A DNA stretch of 39,687 bases from IMG/VR virus record IMGVR_UViG_3300010401_000053, positions 1-39,687 of that record. One strand, 5' to 3'. The stretch's first letter is position 1, and every line of letters begins with the position of its first letter. Origin of the DNA: a virus. The position numbers and the translations under genes are program-made. This document shows, piece after piece, positions 15,596-24,196 of this stretch. A model generated the notes under the pieces. That model saw nothing but the letters and a program-made list of their open reading frames with translations, searched no databases and had not been told where the DNA came from.

Positions 15596-16060
15596 CTACT
15601 TCCCCGCCGCGAAAACCGCGAACGTCTCCGAGGGCGACGAGCCGGCGATGTTCCAGGCGACGCGGATTTTCGAGGTGTAGATCTCGCAGGTGGCGCTCCA
15701 CTGGGTCGCCGACGACACCACGGCCACCTCGTTGACGATGTCCCGCTGCGTGGCGGCTGCCGTGCCCGGCGCGGCGGCCCCCGCCTTTAGGACGTTCTGG
15801 CAGCTGATTTCCTGCCACAGAGAGTCATCGTGCGAGCCTTCCAGCCACACTCGGAAGGGGTTGACTGTCCCCGAGCCGGCGGTGACGCGCACGAAGACGT
15901 GGAGGTGGCGCCAGGCGCCGACGTCCACCGACGAACCGGTCCCGGCGTTGGTCCGCGAGCCGGAGGCCAGTAGCGTGAAGGGCTCGTGGGCGCCCGCCGG
16001 CGCTGGTAGAGCACAGAGGAGCGCGAGGACGACCAGGACGGTGGACAGGAATCGCTTCAT
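15596..16060 (-). CDS. Secreted beta-sandwich-like protein inside the connector block
   Basis: A 154-residue protein with a clear signal peptide (MKRFLSTVLVVLALLCALPA, cleavage after GAHE-like AGA). The mature part is beta-rich (SVDVGAWRHLHVFVRV, TVNPFRVWLEGSHDDSLWQE), with cysteines in EISCQNV and SATCEIY. It starts behind GAGGGGG and sits between an HK97-gp10-like connector gene and the tail terminator, where all neighbours are cytoplasmic assembly proteins. Its layout recalls the protein at 25503-25928, which has no signal peptide. It may be an exported moron or a surface protein. No family recognised. Confidence 0.65.
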   Translation of the reverse strand: MKRFLSTVLVVLALLCALPAPAGAHEPFTLLASGSRTNAGTGSSVDVGAWRHLHVFVRVTAGSGTVNPFRVWLEGSHDDSLWQEISCQNVLKAGAAAPGTAAATQRDIVNEVAVVSSATQWSATCEIYTSKIRVAWNIAGSSPSETFAVFAAGK

Positions 16061-16071
16061 GGTGAACCCCC

Positions 16072-16488
16072 TCACTTGAGCACCGGTGGAATGCCGACGA
16101 GCTCGACGATGCGGTCCTCGGTCTGCTGCAGGGTGGGCTCGACGAACGGATAGGCTCGCGCGCCCGGGTGGTCGAACACGACCCCCTCCCTGCCGCGGAA
16201 ATTCGGGATCGGGTGCGGCTTGGTGCCGCCCTCGATGAACCGGGCGATATAGGCCCACTTCCCGCGCGGGAAGATGCGCGCCTCGAACTCCGCGAGCGAG
16301 CGGACCGAGACGGCGACGGTGAGCGCCGACTTGATGCGGCCGCTCTTCACCTGGCCACGCTCGACGTCGCGGACGATGCCCCCGGCCTCCTTAAGCCGGT
16401 CCTTGAGCCCGTCCTTCAGCTCGTGGTTCACCTCGCCGAGCAGGTCCTGCGCCTCCCCGATGCCGAGCGCCTCGAAGCCGACCATCAC
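16072..16488 (-). CDS. Head-tail connector, HK97 gp10-like
   Basis: A 138-residue protein. The N-terminal helix (LLGEVNHELKDGLKDRLKEA) is followed by beta strands and the family-typical YIARFIEGGTKPHPIPNFRG and HPGARAYPFVEPTLQQTEDR. These are hallmarks of HK97 gp10-type head-tail joining proteins. The start overlaps the stop of the upstream connector gene. It acts in the neck, closing the head-tail interface. Confidence 0.8.
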   Translation of the reverse strand: MMVGFEALGIGEAQDLLGEVNHELKDGLKDRLKEAGGIVRDVERGQVKSGRIKSALTVAVSVRSLAEFEARIFPRGKWAYIARFIEGGTKPHPIPNFRGREGVVFDHPGARAYPFVEPTLQQTEDRIVELVGIPPVLK

Positions 16489-17432
16489 GCCGCCTCGAGG
16501 AGGTAGGGCGCCAAGCGGGCCTCGCGCTGCTCGAACATCTGCTGCGGGCGCAGGTAGGAGATGGAGCCGTCCCCGAGCGACTTGCTCAGCAGGTGACCGG
16601 TGTCGCGGGTCATCAGGCGGAAGACGACGTCCTCGGTCGCCAGGCCGACGACCGCCTCGGGCACCGCGGCGAAGCCGGCGACGAAGACGGCCTTGTAGTT
16701 CTTGTTGCCCCGGCAGAACCGGGCGCAGCGGTCGACCAGGTCGATCCGACCCATGCCGCGGAAGCCCGGATAGTTGCGCAGCCCGGACAGCACGTAGGAC
16801 GAGCGCGGCACCGTCGTCAGCGTCTCGGTCGCACCGCCGGCGCCGTCATCGGAGTAGGCGACCTCGCTGAGCGACGTGACGGAGACGAGCGGGCCCGCGG
16901 GCAGGACCAGGCTGTTGCGGTCGGTGCCGTCGAGATAGACGGTGTAGGTCTGCTCGACGAAGGTGCGGCCCAGCCAGGCCTGGTACTCGTCCGAGACCTC
17001 GGAGATGAGCAGGTTGATGAGGGCGTCGAACGGATGCGAGTCGCCCGGCTGGATCGGCGTTCCGTCCGTGTCGAGCAGCTGCAGGCGGGTGCGCACCCGG
17101 TCGAGCGAGGTCAGGAGGGTCGCCGAGGGCGCGACGCCGGCGAGCACGGTGATCGGGTACTCCTCGGTGCGCTCGTCGGTGCCGGACGGGTTGGTGAGCG
17201 CGAGGGTGTAGATGCCGAGGCGGGTGCCGGTGAAGACGGCCTGCACCCACCCGGCCACGGCGTGGTCCGTGAGGGTGACGCCGGCGAGCTCCGACGGGGC
17301 CGCGAGGCGGTCCGGGCCCAGCAGGGCCTTGGACACGCTCGCGGCCTGGCCGGCGACGTACGCGCCGTCGACGTCCCGGACCGGGTGGAACAGGGTCAGC
17401 GGGACGCCGAGCTGCGCCTGATACCCCTGCAC
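16485..17432 (-). CDS. Head-tail adaptor with extra N-terminal domain (gp6/gp15-like)
   Basis: A 315-residue protein. The C-terminal half (about 110-315) resembles helical portal-adaptor proteins of the gp6/gp8 type: DRVRTRLQLLDTDG, INLLISEVSDEYQAWLGRTF, EQTYTVYLDGTDRNSLVLPA, RIDLVDRCAR and a final helix (EDVVFRLMTRDTGHLLS). The first 105 residues form a separate beta-rich domain (VSKALLGPDRLAAPSELAGV, FTGTRLGIYTLALTNPSGTD) like an Ig-type add-on. It is longer than usual for the family because of this domain. Confidence 0.72.
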   Translation of the reverse strand: MQGYQAQLGVPLTLFHPVRDVDGAYVAGQAASVSKALLGPDRLAAPSELAGVTLTDHAVAGWVQAVFTGTRLGIYTLALTNPSGTDERTEEYPITVLAGVAPSATLLTSLDRVRTRLQLLDTDGTPIQPGDSHPFDALINLLISEVSDEYQAWLGRTFVEQTYTVYLDGTDRNSLVLPAGPLVSVTSLSEVAYSDDGAGGATETLTTVPRSSYVLSGLRNYPGFRGMGRIDLVDRCARFCRGNKNYKAVFVAGFAAVPEAVVGLATEDVVFRLMTRDTGHLLSKSLGDGSISYLRPQQMFEQREARLAPYLLEAA

Positions 17433-17461
17433 GTCAGGCTCCTCTCAGGCGGCGCGCCGCC

Positions 17462-17917
17462 TCAGTTCTTCGGTTCGTGGGCCGCGCAGAACTCCGAGCC
17501 CTTCGCCGCCTTCCGCCCGCACGGGTTCCCGGCGCCGGTCTCGCCCTGGCACTTGCCGTCGCCGACGGGCGCGGGCCCGCCGCTGTCCTCGGGCGTGCTC
17601 GGCGTCTTCCCGCCGCGCGGCAGGATCGCCTTGGTGCGCTCGTTCGCCTGCCTGCGCAGGTTGAGCCGGCGCGTCATCACCCTGGCGTGGTCGAGGCCCA
17701 TGCCCTTGTACTTCTTCACGGCCGCGGCCTCGATGGAGTCCTTCTCCTCGTCGGACAGCTCGGGGAACTCGGCGTCCACCTCGGCGTCGTCCGAGGCCTT
17801 GACCGCGACGCGGCCCTGGATGAGCTCCTTCCCCACGGCGTCCGGGCACGAGATGATCTGGCGCGGGAGGAAGGAGTAGTTGTCCCCGACCATCCCCTGG
17901 ATCAGCTTCACGTTCAT
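17462..17917 (-). CDS. Unknown protein after the capsid gene, C-terminal Cys/His motif
   Basis: A 151-residue protein starting MNVKLIQGMVGDNYSFLPRQ behind AAGGAG. The middle is helical and charged. The C-terminus (about 122-148) has a probable zinc knuckle: C-x-G-x-T-x-A-G-x-P-C, then GSEFCAAH. The N-terminal part resembles small phage proteins encoded next to the capsid gene. The role is unknown; decoration or connector assembly are possibilities from position only. Confidence 0.65.
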   Translation of the reverse strand: MNVKLIQGMVGDNYSFLPRQIISCPDAVGKELIQGRVAVKASDDAEVDAEFPELSDEEKDSIEAAAVKKYKGMGLDHARVMTRRLNLRRQANERTKAILPRGGKTPSTPEDSGGPAPVGDGKCQGETGAGNPCGRKAAKGSEFCAAHEPKN

Positions 17918-17991
17918 CGGTTCGGCTCCTTGAGGGTGAGGAAGCCGCGGGGCGGCGGGGTGCAGAGACCGACCGCCGCCCCGCGGATGGA

Positions 17992-19323
17992 TTACAGCTG
18001 GAGGACCTGGACGGCGGTCGAGCCGCCGGAGACCAGGTTGCCGTCGAGGCGGTCGAAGGCCACGAAGCCCGCCTGGAACTTCTCGGCGTAGCGCTCGTTG
18101 AGGCGCATCAGGATGGGCATGCCGCCGCGGCGGATGATGTACTTCTTCAGCTTGCCGAACGCCATGATCTCGTTGTTGTCGACCAGGGTGGAATCCATGT
18201 CCTGGTTGATGAAGTACGGGTAGCCCATGAGCGTGGCGGGCGTGCCCGGCGCGTCGTTCGCCGGCCGGAAGATCGGGCGGCCGTTCGAGTCGAGCAGGAG
18301 CTTGAGCGCCTGCAGGATCTTGTCGTGCAGGACGAAGGAGCAGTCGCCCTGCTGGCGGTAGGCCGGGTCGACGCCGTGCTCGAGCTTCACCACGTCGCCG
18401 TAGGCGACCGCGGTGGTCGAGGCGGCGACGATCGGAGTGGTGTCGGCCAGGAGCGCCGTGATGAGCCCGCGCGGCTGGCCCGAGCCCGACCCGAGGGTGA
18501 AGCGGGTGTTGGCGATGCGCCCGATGCGGTCGCCGAGCATGTCGAACAGGTCGGCCTCCATGTCGAAGGCGCTGTCGACGAGGAGCGGGATCGGCACGCG
18601 CACCAGCTTCGAGCTGGCGACGTACGTCTTCAGCGTGACCGACCCGTAGGTCGGGTCCGCGGTGTCGGCGGTCGCCGTGTCTTCCGCCAGCGGGAACTCG
18701 CCGACGTTCGACGTGTCGTCGACCTTCGGGAACGGCATGTCCGCGCCCGAGTCCGTCTCGATGAGGCGGCCGCACTGGAACATCCCCGAGTAGGACTTCA
18801 GCGCCTTGTCGAGCTCCGGCATGAAGTCCTGCGGGATGGTGTAGGCGCCGGCCGAGCCGGTCACCTGGCTGAGGGCGCGGACCTCGGTCGGCAGGAGGTC
18901 TTCGGTCTCCTTGATCGCCTGGCGGGTCTCGTCGTCCCAGCGCGAGGGGTGCTGCGTCAGGAAGGCGCGGAGCGTGAGCTCGGCGCGCTCGCGGCTCTCG
19001 GGCGTCGACACGAACTTGCGACGCGCGCGGCCGCGCTGCGTGCCGCTGTCGAGCGTGTCCTCGCGGCCGGCGCGACGCGAGTCACGGATGGACTCCATCT
19101 CCTTGCGCCGCGCCTCGTGCTGCAGGAGCCGGTCGCGCTCCTTCTCGCCCTCGGCGATCTTCTTGGACCGGTCCTCGAACTCCGTGTCCATGCGGTCCCA
19201 CTCCTGGCGCTCTTCCGCCGTGAGGGACCGCTTCTCGCCGTGGGCCTTGAGGCGAACCGCCTCCATCTTGTCCCACAGCGCCTTGTTGGCGCGCCGTTCC
19301 GCGATGATTTCGGCCGTGTTCAT
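17992..19323 (-). CDS. Major capsid protein, HK97 fold
   Basis: A 443-residue protein starting at the ATG at 19323, behind GGGGAGG. Residues 1-105 are a charged helical region (RQEWDRMDTEFEDRSKKIAE), matching the scaffolding-like delta domain removed by the prohead protease. The body shows HK97-family signatures: AGAYTIPQDFMPELDKALKS, VRVPIPLLVDSAFDMEADLF, RFTLGSGSGQPRGLITALLA, and near the C-terminus LKKYIIRRGGMPILMRLNER. It follows the protease gene after a 164-base gap. Confidence 0.92.
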   Translation of the reverse strand: MNTAEIIAERRANKALWDKMEAVRLKAHGEKRSLTAEERQEWDRMDTEFEDRSKKIAEGEKERDRLLQHEARRKEMESIRDSRRAGREDTLDSGTQRGRARRKFVSTPESRERAELTLRAFLTQHPSRWDDETRQAIKETEDLLPTEVRALSQVTGSAGAYTIPQDFMPELDKALKSYSGMFQCGRLIETDSGADMPFPKVDDTSNVGEFPLAEDTATADTADPTYGSVTLKTYVASSKLVRVPIPLLVDSAFDMEADLFDMLGDRIGRIANTRFTLGSGSGQPRGLITALLADTTPIVAASTTAVAYGDVVKLEHGVDPAYRQQGDCSFVLHDKILQALKLLLDSNGRPIFRPANDAPGTPATLMGYPYFINQDMDSTLVDNNEIMAFGKLKKYIIRRGGMPILMRLNERYAEKFQAGFVAFDRLDGNLVSGGSTAVQVLQL

Positions 19324-19487
19324 GAGCGTAAGCCTCCCCGTGAATGAACCGCACCCGTCAGGTGACAGCTCACCGGGAAGCTCCGCCCCGGTGGAAGCGT
19401 CACGCCCTCCCACGCTGTTGGTGCCTTGCCCGGGAACTCGGCCCCGGGTAGGTGACCGGCGGCGACCCGCTCAGCGCGCTCGGGCGA

Positions 19488-20120
19488 TTACAGCGTCAGA
19501 CGCTGCATCCGCAGCCGACGCTCTCGCAGCTCCATGTCTACCGCGTCGGCTCGATCTTGGGGAACTCGATTCTTTTCCCGCTCGAGCCACTCGTTCATGG
19601 AGCGCAGCGCGACCTCGGTGCTGGTGTCGGGGTAGAAGGGGAAGGTCACCCCCGGGCTGACCTCGACGAGGGTGAGCTTCTTCAGGGTGCGCACCTGGAC
19701 ACCCTCTTCGTCGGTCTCCCACTCGTCGCCGTTCGGGTCGGTGAAGAAGCCGAAGCTCGAGCCGGTGACGTCCTTGCGGCGCAGGCTGACGGCGCGGTCC
19801 CGGAACCAGCTCGTGTCGGGCGGGTCGTTGTCGAACGCCAGGCCCTTCTCGTCCTCGGTGAGCCGGAGCGTGCCGGCCGACAGGCGGCCGAGCACCAGGT
19901 CATTCTCGTGGTTCCAGAGCCCACGGATGTCATCGCGGGTGATGCTCTCGGCGAAGGCGCCGGGGGCGATCTTCTCGCGCCACCGGTAGGACCCCTCGCC
20001 ATACACGGGCGACAGCGAGTTGAACAGGGCGATGTACCCCGACAGCTTCGGGGTCCCGTCCTTCGGCTCGTCGAGCCGCAGCTCCATCCCCTTGACGAAC
20101 CGCTTCTCGAGCTGGCGCAT
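19488..20120 (-). CDS. HK97-family prohead protease
   Basis: A 210-residue serine protease that matures the capsid. The start at 20120 follows GGAGGGAG. Family features: LSGYIALFNSLSPVYGEGSY, REKIAPGAFAESITRDDI, the catalytic histidine in LWNHEND (H71), the catalytic serine in VTGSSFGF (S121 or S122), and VEVSPGVTFPFYPDTS. The C-terminal tail (residues 184-190) is encoded by a copy of the 17-bp repeat that elsewhere is intergenic, so the original C-terminus may have been altered. It lies between portal and capsid genes, as expected. Confidence 0.9.
   Translation of the reverse strand: MRQLEKRFVKGMELRLDEPKDGTPKLSGYIALFNSLSPVYGEGSYRWREKIAPGAFAESITRDDIRGLWNHENDLVLGRLSAGTLRLTEDEKGLAFDNDPPDTSWFRDRAVSLRRKDVTGSSFGFFTDPNGDEWETDEEGVQVRTLKKLTLVEVSPGVTFPFYPDTSTEVALRSMNEWLEREKNRVPQDRADAVDMELRERRLRMQRLTL
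19551..19567. repeat. 17-bp dispersed repeat, copy 3
   Basis: An exact copy of the element at 150-166, here inside the 3' end of the protease gene in an open frame (reading RVPQDR). It lies about 230 bases ahead of the major capsid start codon. Confidence 0.9.
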
Positions 20121-20134
20121 CGTCGTCTCCCTCC

Positions 20135-22228
20135 TCAGTCCGCGACCACGTCGCACTCGCAGCTGTCGTGCAGCGGCGGGTGCCCGATGTTGTCGGACGG
20201 CCGCATGGGACCGTCCGTGCCTTCGCCCCCGTCCACCCCCTGGCCGGCGTCCACGAAGTTCGCCTCGACGCCGGCCTTCTTCCCGTCCATGCCCTGGCAG
20301 AACGAGCAGGCCTCGGCATTCGCCACCCACCGCAGCACGGTGACGCCGCCGGCGACGTAGAGAGTCTTCGCCGCGGCCGACATGAACCGCACCGACTCGA
20401 TGCCGGCGATCTTCCCGGCCCGCTTGTCGCCCCACTCGGTGAGGCGCTGCGCAACCGCCTCGGCCGCAGCCTCCTCGCCCTCGGCCTGGTATTCGTCCAG
20501 CAGCGCGAGCAGCTGCAGCTTCCCCTCGGAGGCCTCCCGCTTCCCGAAGTGCTCGGTGTAGTCCTTGACGAACCGCTCGAACTCGGCCGGCAGCTCGTCA
20601 CCGGCGTCGGTCCCGAGCTCGTCGGCCATGGCGCCGGCGATGAGGTCGGCGTAGGAGCGGTTGACCGGCGCCATCTTCGCCGCCGCCCAGGCGCCGTGGT
20701 CGTCGTAGAAGGCCTCGATCTCCCGGCGCAGGTCGGTCAGGCCGCGGCGGGAGCGCGGCTCCGTGCTGCGGTAGGGCTTGATGAGCTTCTCGACCGCGCC
20801 GATCTCCCGGTTGACGATGGTCTGCGCCCGGTCCTCGATGACCGGCTTCTGCGATTTCCGGATACGGCGCCGCAGCGCCAGGCCGCGGATCCCCGTGCGC
20901 GCCGCCATCTCCCGCATGAACCGTCGGAGCTTCTCGCTCGTGAGGAGCTTGCCCTCGGCGCCGAGGTCGGTCTCGAGGTGGCGCAGCTGCCGGCCGTACA
21001 GGCCCGGGTTGCCGGCCGACCCGTTGACCAGGTCCTCGGCGTTCACCATGTTGATCGGCGTGAGATAGACGTCCCCCTTCTCGCCGATGCCAGGCCGGTC
21101 CTCCAGCTCGAGCACGTCGTTCGCCGAGAAGAAGCCCCACTGCCGGCCGAGCGCGTAGAAGGCGCCACGCGCCGCGGTGTCGCCGCGCATCAGCGCCTCC
21201 ATGTTGAAGGCGATGTAGTAGCGGCGCCGCTCGGCGGGGACGAGGAGCCGCCGGTTGAGCTCCTGCTCCCAGCGGACGAAGATCGGCCGCATGGTGTAGA
21301 TGACGAACTCGAGGCTCTGCTGCTCGATGTTGGCGAAGGTGGCCCGCTCGAGGTCCTTCAGAAAGTGCGGCGGGATGTTCAGGATGCGGGCGATTTCCGT
21401 GACGCCGAACTTGCGGCTGTCGAGAAACTGGGCGTCATCGGGCGGGATGCCGACCGGCGTGTACTTCATGCCGCGCGGCAGGAAGGCGACCTGGTGCCAG
21501 TTGTCCGACCGGCCCGACAGCCAGGTTTCGCCCAGGTTCTTCTTCGTCTCGGGGTCCATCTTCGAGAGCTGCGTCTCGACCACGCCCGGGACCCGGCCGC
21601 CGGTCTTGTAGAAGGTGCCGGCGTAGTCCTGGGCCGCCAGGCCGACGCCGAGGGCGTCGCGCGCGGCACCGATGACCGACTTCCCCTTCAGGCCGTCGAA
21701 GCTCAACCCCGGGATCTGGAGAATCTCGTCCTGCTGGAAGGTCTCGATCGAGCCGTCGTTCAGCAGGGCCTGGAAGACCTTCCGGCCCTTTTCGCGCTTC
21801 GGCTGGACCCTTTGGCTGATGAGCGGCCAGAGCTCGCCGACCTCCCCGCTGCCGGCGCGCAGGATGCGGGCATAGGCGTTGCCGTGGTAGATGAGCTGCG
21901 CCTGCATGACCTCGCGGCCGAACATGGAGCTCATCTCGTCGTTCAGCTCGTCGTGCAGGATCGGGTAAAGCGGGTGGTCGACCGCCTTGACGCGGCCGCG
22001 GCCGACTCGCTCGTAGACGCAGAGCGGCACCGAGGCCAGCGTCTCCGCCAGGATGCGCGTGCCGCACCAGAAGGCGGTCAGGCGCGACGCGCTCTCCTGG
22101 GAGACCGCGACGCCGCTCTTCGATGGCCCGCCGCCCGCGAGCTCGAGCACGGCCGAGGGCTTGATCGGGTTGTCCGGGTTCTCGAGGCTGCTGCTGCGCG
22201 CGGAAAAGGCTCGCTGCAGGAGGCCCAT
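20135..22228 (-). CDS. Portal protein fused to a MuF-type domain
   Basis: A 697-residue protein. Residues 1-400 are an HK97-family portal: SASRLTAFWCGTRILAETLA, LIYHGNAYARILRAGSGEVG, VTEIARILNIPPHFLKDLER, and FANIEQQSLEFVIYTMRPIF. The last ~80 residues carry a MuF/minor-head signature: ACSFCQGMDGK, then NFVDAGQG, and finally IGHPPLHDSCECDVVAD. In many relatives these are separate genes. The portal forms the DNA channel; MuF domains are minor head components. The single open frame shows no internal stop or start signal. Confidence 0.88.
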   Translation of the reverse strand: MGLLQRAFSARSSSLENPDNPIKPSAVLELAGGGPSKSGVAVSQESASRLTAFWCGTRILAETLASVPLCVYERVGRGRVKAVDHPLYPILHDELNDEMSSMFGREVMQAQLIYHGNAYARILRAGSGEVGELWPLISQRVQPKREKGRKVFQALLNDGSIETFQQDEILQIPGLSFDGLKGKSVIGAARDALGVGLAAQDYAGTFYKTGGRVPGVVETQLSKMDPETKKNLGETWLSGRSDNWHQVAFLPRGMKYTPVGIPPDDAQFLDSRKFGVTEIARILNIPPHFLKDLERATFANIEQQSLEFVIYTMRPIFVRWEQELNRRLLVPAERRRYYIAFNMEALMRGDTAARGAFYALGRQWGFFSANDVLELEDRPGIGEKGDVYLTPINMVNAEDLVNGSAGNPGLYGRQLRHLETDLGAEGKLLTSEKLRRFMREMAARTGIRGLALRRRIRKSQKPVIEDRAQTIVNREIGAVEKLIKPYRSTEPRSRRGLTDLRREIEAFYDDHGAWAAAKMAPVNRSYADLIAGAMADELGTDAGDELPAEFERFVKDYTEHFGKREASEGKLQLLALLDEYQAEGEEAAAEAVAQRLTEWGDKRAGKIAGIESVRFMSAAAKTLYVAGGVTVLRWVANAEACSFCQGMDGKKAGVEANFVDAGQGVDGGEGTDGPMRPSDNIGHPPLHDSCECDVVAD

Positions 22229-22230
22229 CG

Positions 22231-22473
22231 TCAGCCCTCCGTTTCAGGAGCGGCCGCGGCCGCCGCCGGCGTCGGCGCGGAGGCCTCGGCCGGGAGCGAG
22301 CGCGCGCCTACGAAGACGAGCTCGGCACCGAGCACGGCGACGCCGGCGCCGTGATGGGTCATCCAGACACCGACGGCCACGAGGAGCAGGCCGAGCGCGA
22401 TGACGACGTCGACGAGGTCGAAGCCGGCGCGCGGCGGCGCCGGCGTCTCAGCCGAGGGTTTCGACTCGGGCAT
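22231..22473 (-). CDS. Small membrane protein between terminase and portal
   Basis: An 80-residue protein. A strongly hydrophobic core at about 19-58 (LVDVVIALGLLLVAVGVWM and GVAVLGAELVFVGARSL) predicts one or two transmembrane helices, flanked by Ala/Pro-rich tails. It overlaps the 3' end of the large terminase gene and ends just before the portal gene. Small membrane proteins occur at this spot in some phages, with no known role. Confidence 0.6.
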   Translation of the reverse strand: MPESKPSAETPAPPRAGFDLVDVVIALGLLLVAVGVWMTHHGAGVAVLGAELVFVGARSLPAEASAPTPAAAAAAPETEG

Positions 22474-24196
22474 CGGTGGTTTTCCCCGTGGAAAGGATCG
22501 CCCGGCTGATCGCCATGACGAGCGCGGTCATGCCGTCGATGCGTTCGCGGCTCTTCTTCTTGCTCGGCTTCCAGTTGTCCTGCGCATCCTTGTCGAGAGT
22601 CACGTTGTCGGCGCACCAGTTCAGCACCGGGTGGTTGCCGTGGTGCAGCTGCCGGCGGCGATAGAGGGTGTCGACCTCCTTCGTCGCGGCACTCATCGAG
22701 CCGTAGCCCTGGCTCATGCGCAGCACGGTGATGCCGTCCTCCTCCTCGAGCTCGGTCAGCAGCTTGTGCGCGTTGTACGGGTCGGCCGCCAGCTCCTCGA
22801 GGTAGTAGTCCTGGCTGAGCTCCTGGATCTTTTTCCGGATGGCTCCCTGGTCGATGGCGTCGCCGCTGTTCGTGAATATTGCGCCCTCGTCCCGCCAGGC
22901 ATCGTACGGCACTTTGTCGCGGCGGCTTCGGAGTCGGATGCCCTCCTCGGGCACCCAGAAGTGCGGCAAGACGTCGTAGGCGCGCACTGGATCTCCGTAC
23001 TCCCAGCTGTCCGGCAGGTGCATGCGCTGGCGGTTCCTGTCGACGTCGGCCTCGGGCGGATAGCGGTCATCGTCCGGGTTGAGCTCCGAGTCGAAGACGA
23101 GGACGAGCGCGGTCAGGTCCGTGTTGCTCGAGAGGTCGAGGCCGGCCCAGCAGCTGCGCCCCTTGAGCTTCTCGGCCATCTCGTGCCACTCGAGCGGGCC
23201 GCCTCCCTCGCGCCACTTCTTCTGGTCGATCCAGCGCACCTCCTGCTGGACCCACTGATTCAGGTGCAGGCGGCGGAAGGTGTTCTCGAACGCCGGCGAC
23301 GTCTTCGCCTCCTCGTACTCTCCCCGGATGTACTCCATCGAGGTCGTGATGCCCATGCCCGGGTTGCAGCGCTTCCACGTCGCCGGGCTCTCCCAGTCGG
23401 CCTTCTCGTCGGCGCTGTAGACGACCGACAGGAACTGGTCGTCGCGGATGAGCCCCTTCTGCTGCTGCACGGCCTTCCTGTGCATCTCGCCGCAGAGGCT
23501 CTTCGTGTCGAAGCCGGCCGTGGTCGTCGCGAAGATGAGCGGCTGGCGCCGGGCGCCGCGGCCGGTCTTCAGCGTGTCCCACAGCTCGCGACTGTCCTGG
23601 ACGTGCAGCTCGTCGAAGATGATCCCGTGCGGGTTGAGCCCGTGCTTGCTCGGGACGTCGGCGCTGAGGACCTGGTAGATGCTGCCGGTCGCGGGCACGG
23701 CGATCTCCCGCGCCATCGGCTCGCAGCGGCCGCGGAGCCGGACGCTCGCGTTGATCATCTCCTTCGCCACCTTGAACACGATGGCCGCCTGCGAGCGGTC
23801 CCCCGCCGCACTGTAGACCTCGGCGCCCGGCTCGCCGTCGCAGAAGAGCAGATAGAGCGCGACGCCGGCGGCGATCTGCGACTTGCCGTTCTTGCGCGGG
23901 ACCTCGATATAGGCGATCCGGTAGCGGCGCAGCCCGTCCGCGCGGCGCTTCCATCCGAACACCGGGCGGATGACCTGGTCGCGCTGCCAGGGCGCGAGTT
24001 CGAACGGCTGCCCCGCCCACTGTCCCTTCGTGTGCACGAGGAAGCGCGGGAAGAATTCGCAGGCCCTGTCCGCTGCCGCGTCGTCGAAGTAGTACAGGTC
24101 ATCGACGGAGGGGAGGTCAGGTCTTCTTGCGCGGGCCGCGGCGCGGCGCCGGCGGCGGGACGACCCCGACCGGCCCGCGGAAGAACGCTTCGTCAT
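22448..24196 (-). CDS. terL: Terminase large subunit (Terminase_1 type)
   Basis: A 582-residue packaging motor. The N-terminal ATPase has Walker A VPRKNGKS (99-106), Walker B IIFDELH (192-198) and the coupling segment LIFATTTAGF. The C-terminal RuvC-like nuclease begins CWAGLDLSSNTDLTALVLVF, with D354 a likely metal ligand, and ends near ERIDGMTALVMAISRA. ATG at 24196 follows AAAAGGA and overlaps the small subunit gene by 80 bases. The N-terminal 26 residues are unusually Arg/Ser-rich. Confidence 0.93.
   Translation of the reverse strand: MTKRSSAGRSGSSRRRRRAAARARRPDLPSVDDLYYFDDAAADRACEFFPRFLVHTKGQWAGQPFELAPWQRDQVIRPVFGWKRRADGLRRYRIAYIEVPRKNGKSQIAAGVALYLLFCDGEPGAEVYSAAGDRSQAAIVFKVAKEMINASVRLRGRCEPMAREIAVPATGSIYQVLSADVPSKHGLNPHGIIFDELHVQDSRELWDTLKTGRGARRQPLIFATTTAGFDTKSLCGEMHRKAVQQQKGLIRDDQFLSVVYSADEKADWESPATWKRCNPGMGITTSMEYIRGEYEEAKTSPAFENTFRRLHLNQWVQQEVRWIDQKKWREGGGPLEWHEMAEKLKGRSCWAGLDLSSNTDLTALVLVFDSELNPDDDRYPPEADVDRNRQRMHLPDSWEYGDPVRAYDVLPHFWVPEEGIRLRSRRDKVPYDAWRDEGAIFTNSGDAIDQGAIRKKIQELSQDYYLEELAADPYNAHKLLTELEEEDGITVLRMSQGYGSMSAATKEVDTLYRRRQLHHGNHPVLNWCADNVTLDKDAQDNWKPSKKKSRERIDGMTALVMAISRAILSTGKTTDARVETLG

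Noticed and set aside
150-19567. ECF-type promoter reading of the 17-bp repeat (GGAACTC as -35 on the plus strand)
   Set aside because: It would drive antisense transcripts, and no shared -10 follows the three copies.
20168-22354. Very long plus-strand open frame opposite the portal gene
   Set aside because: High G+C leaves antisense frames free of stops. The minus-strand portal is unmistakable by sequence.
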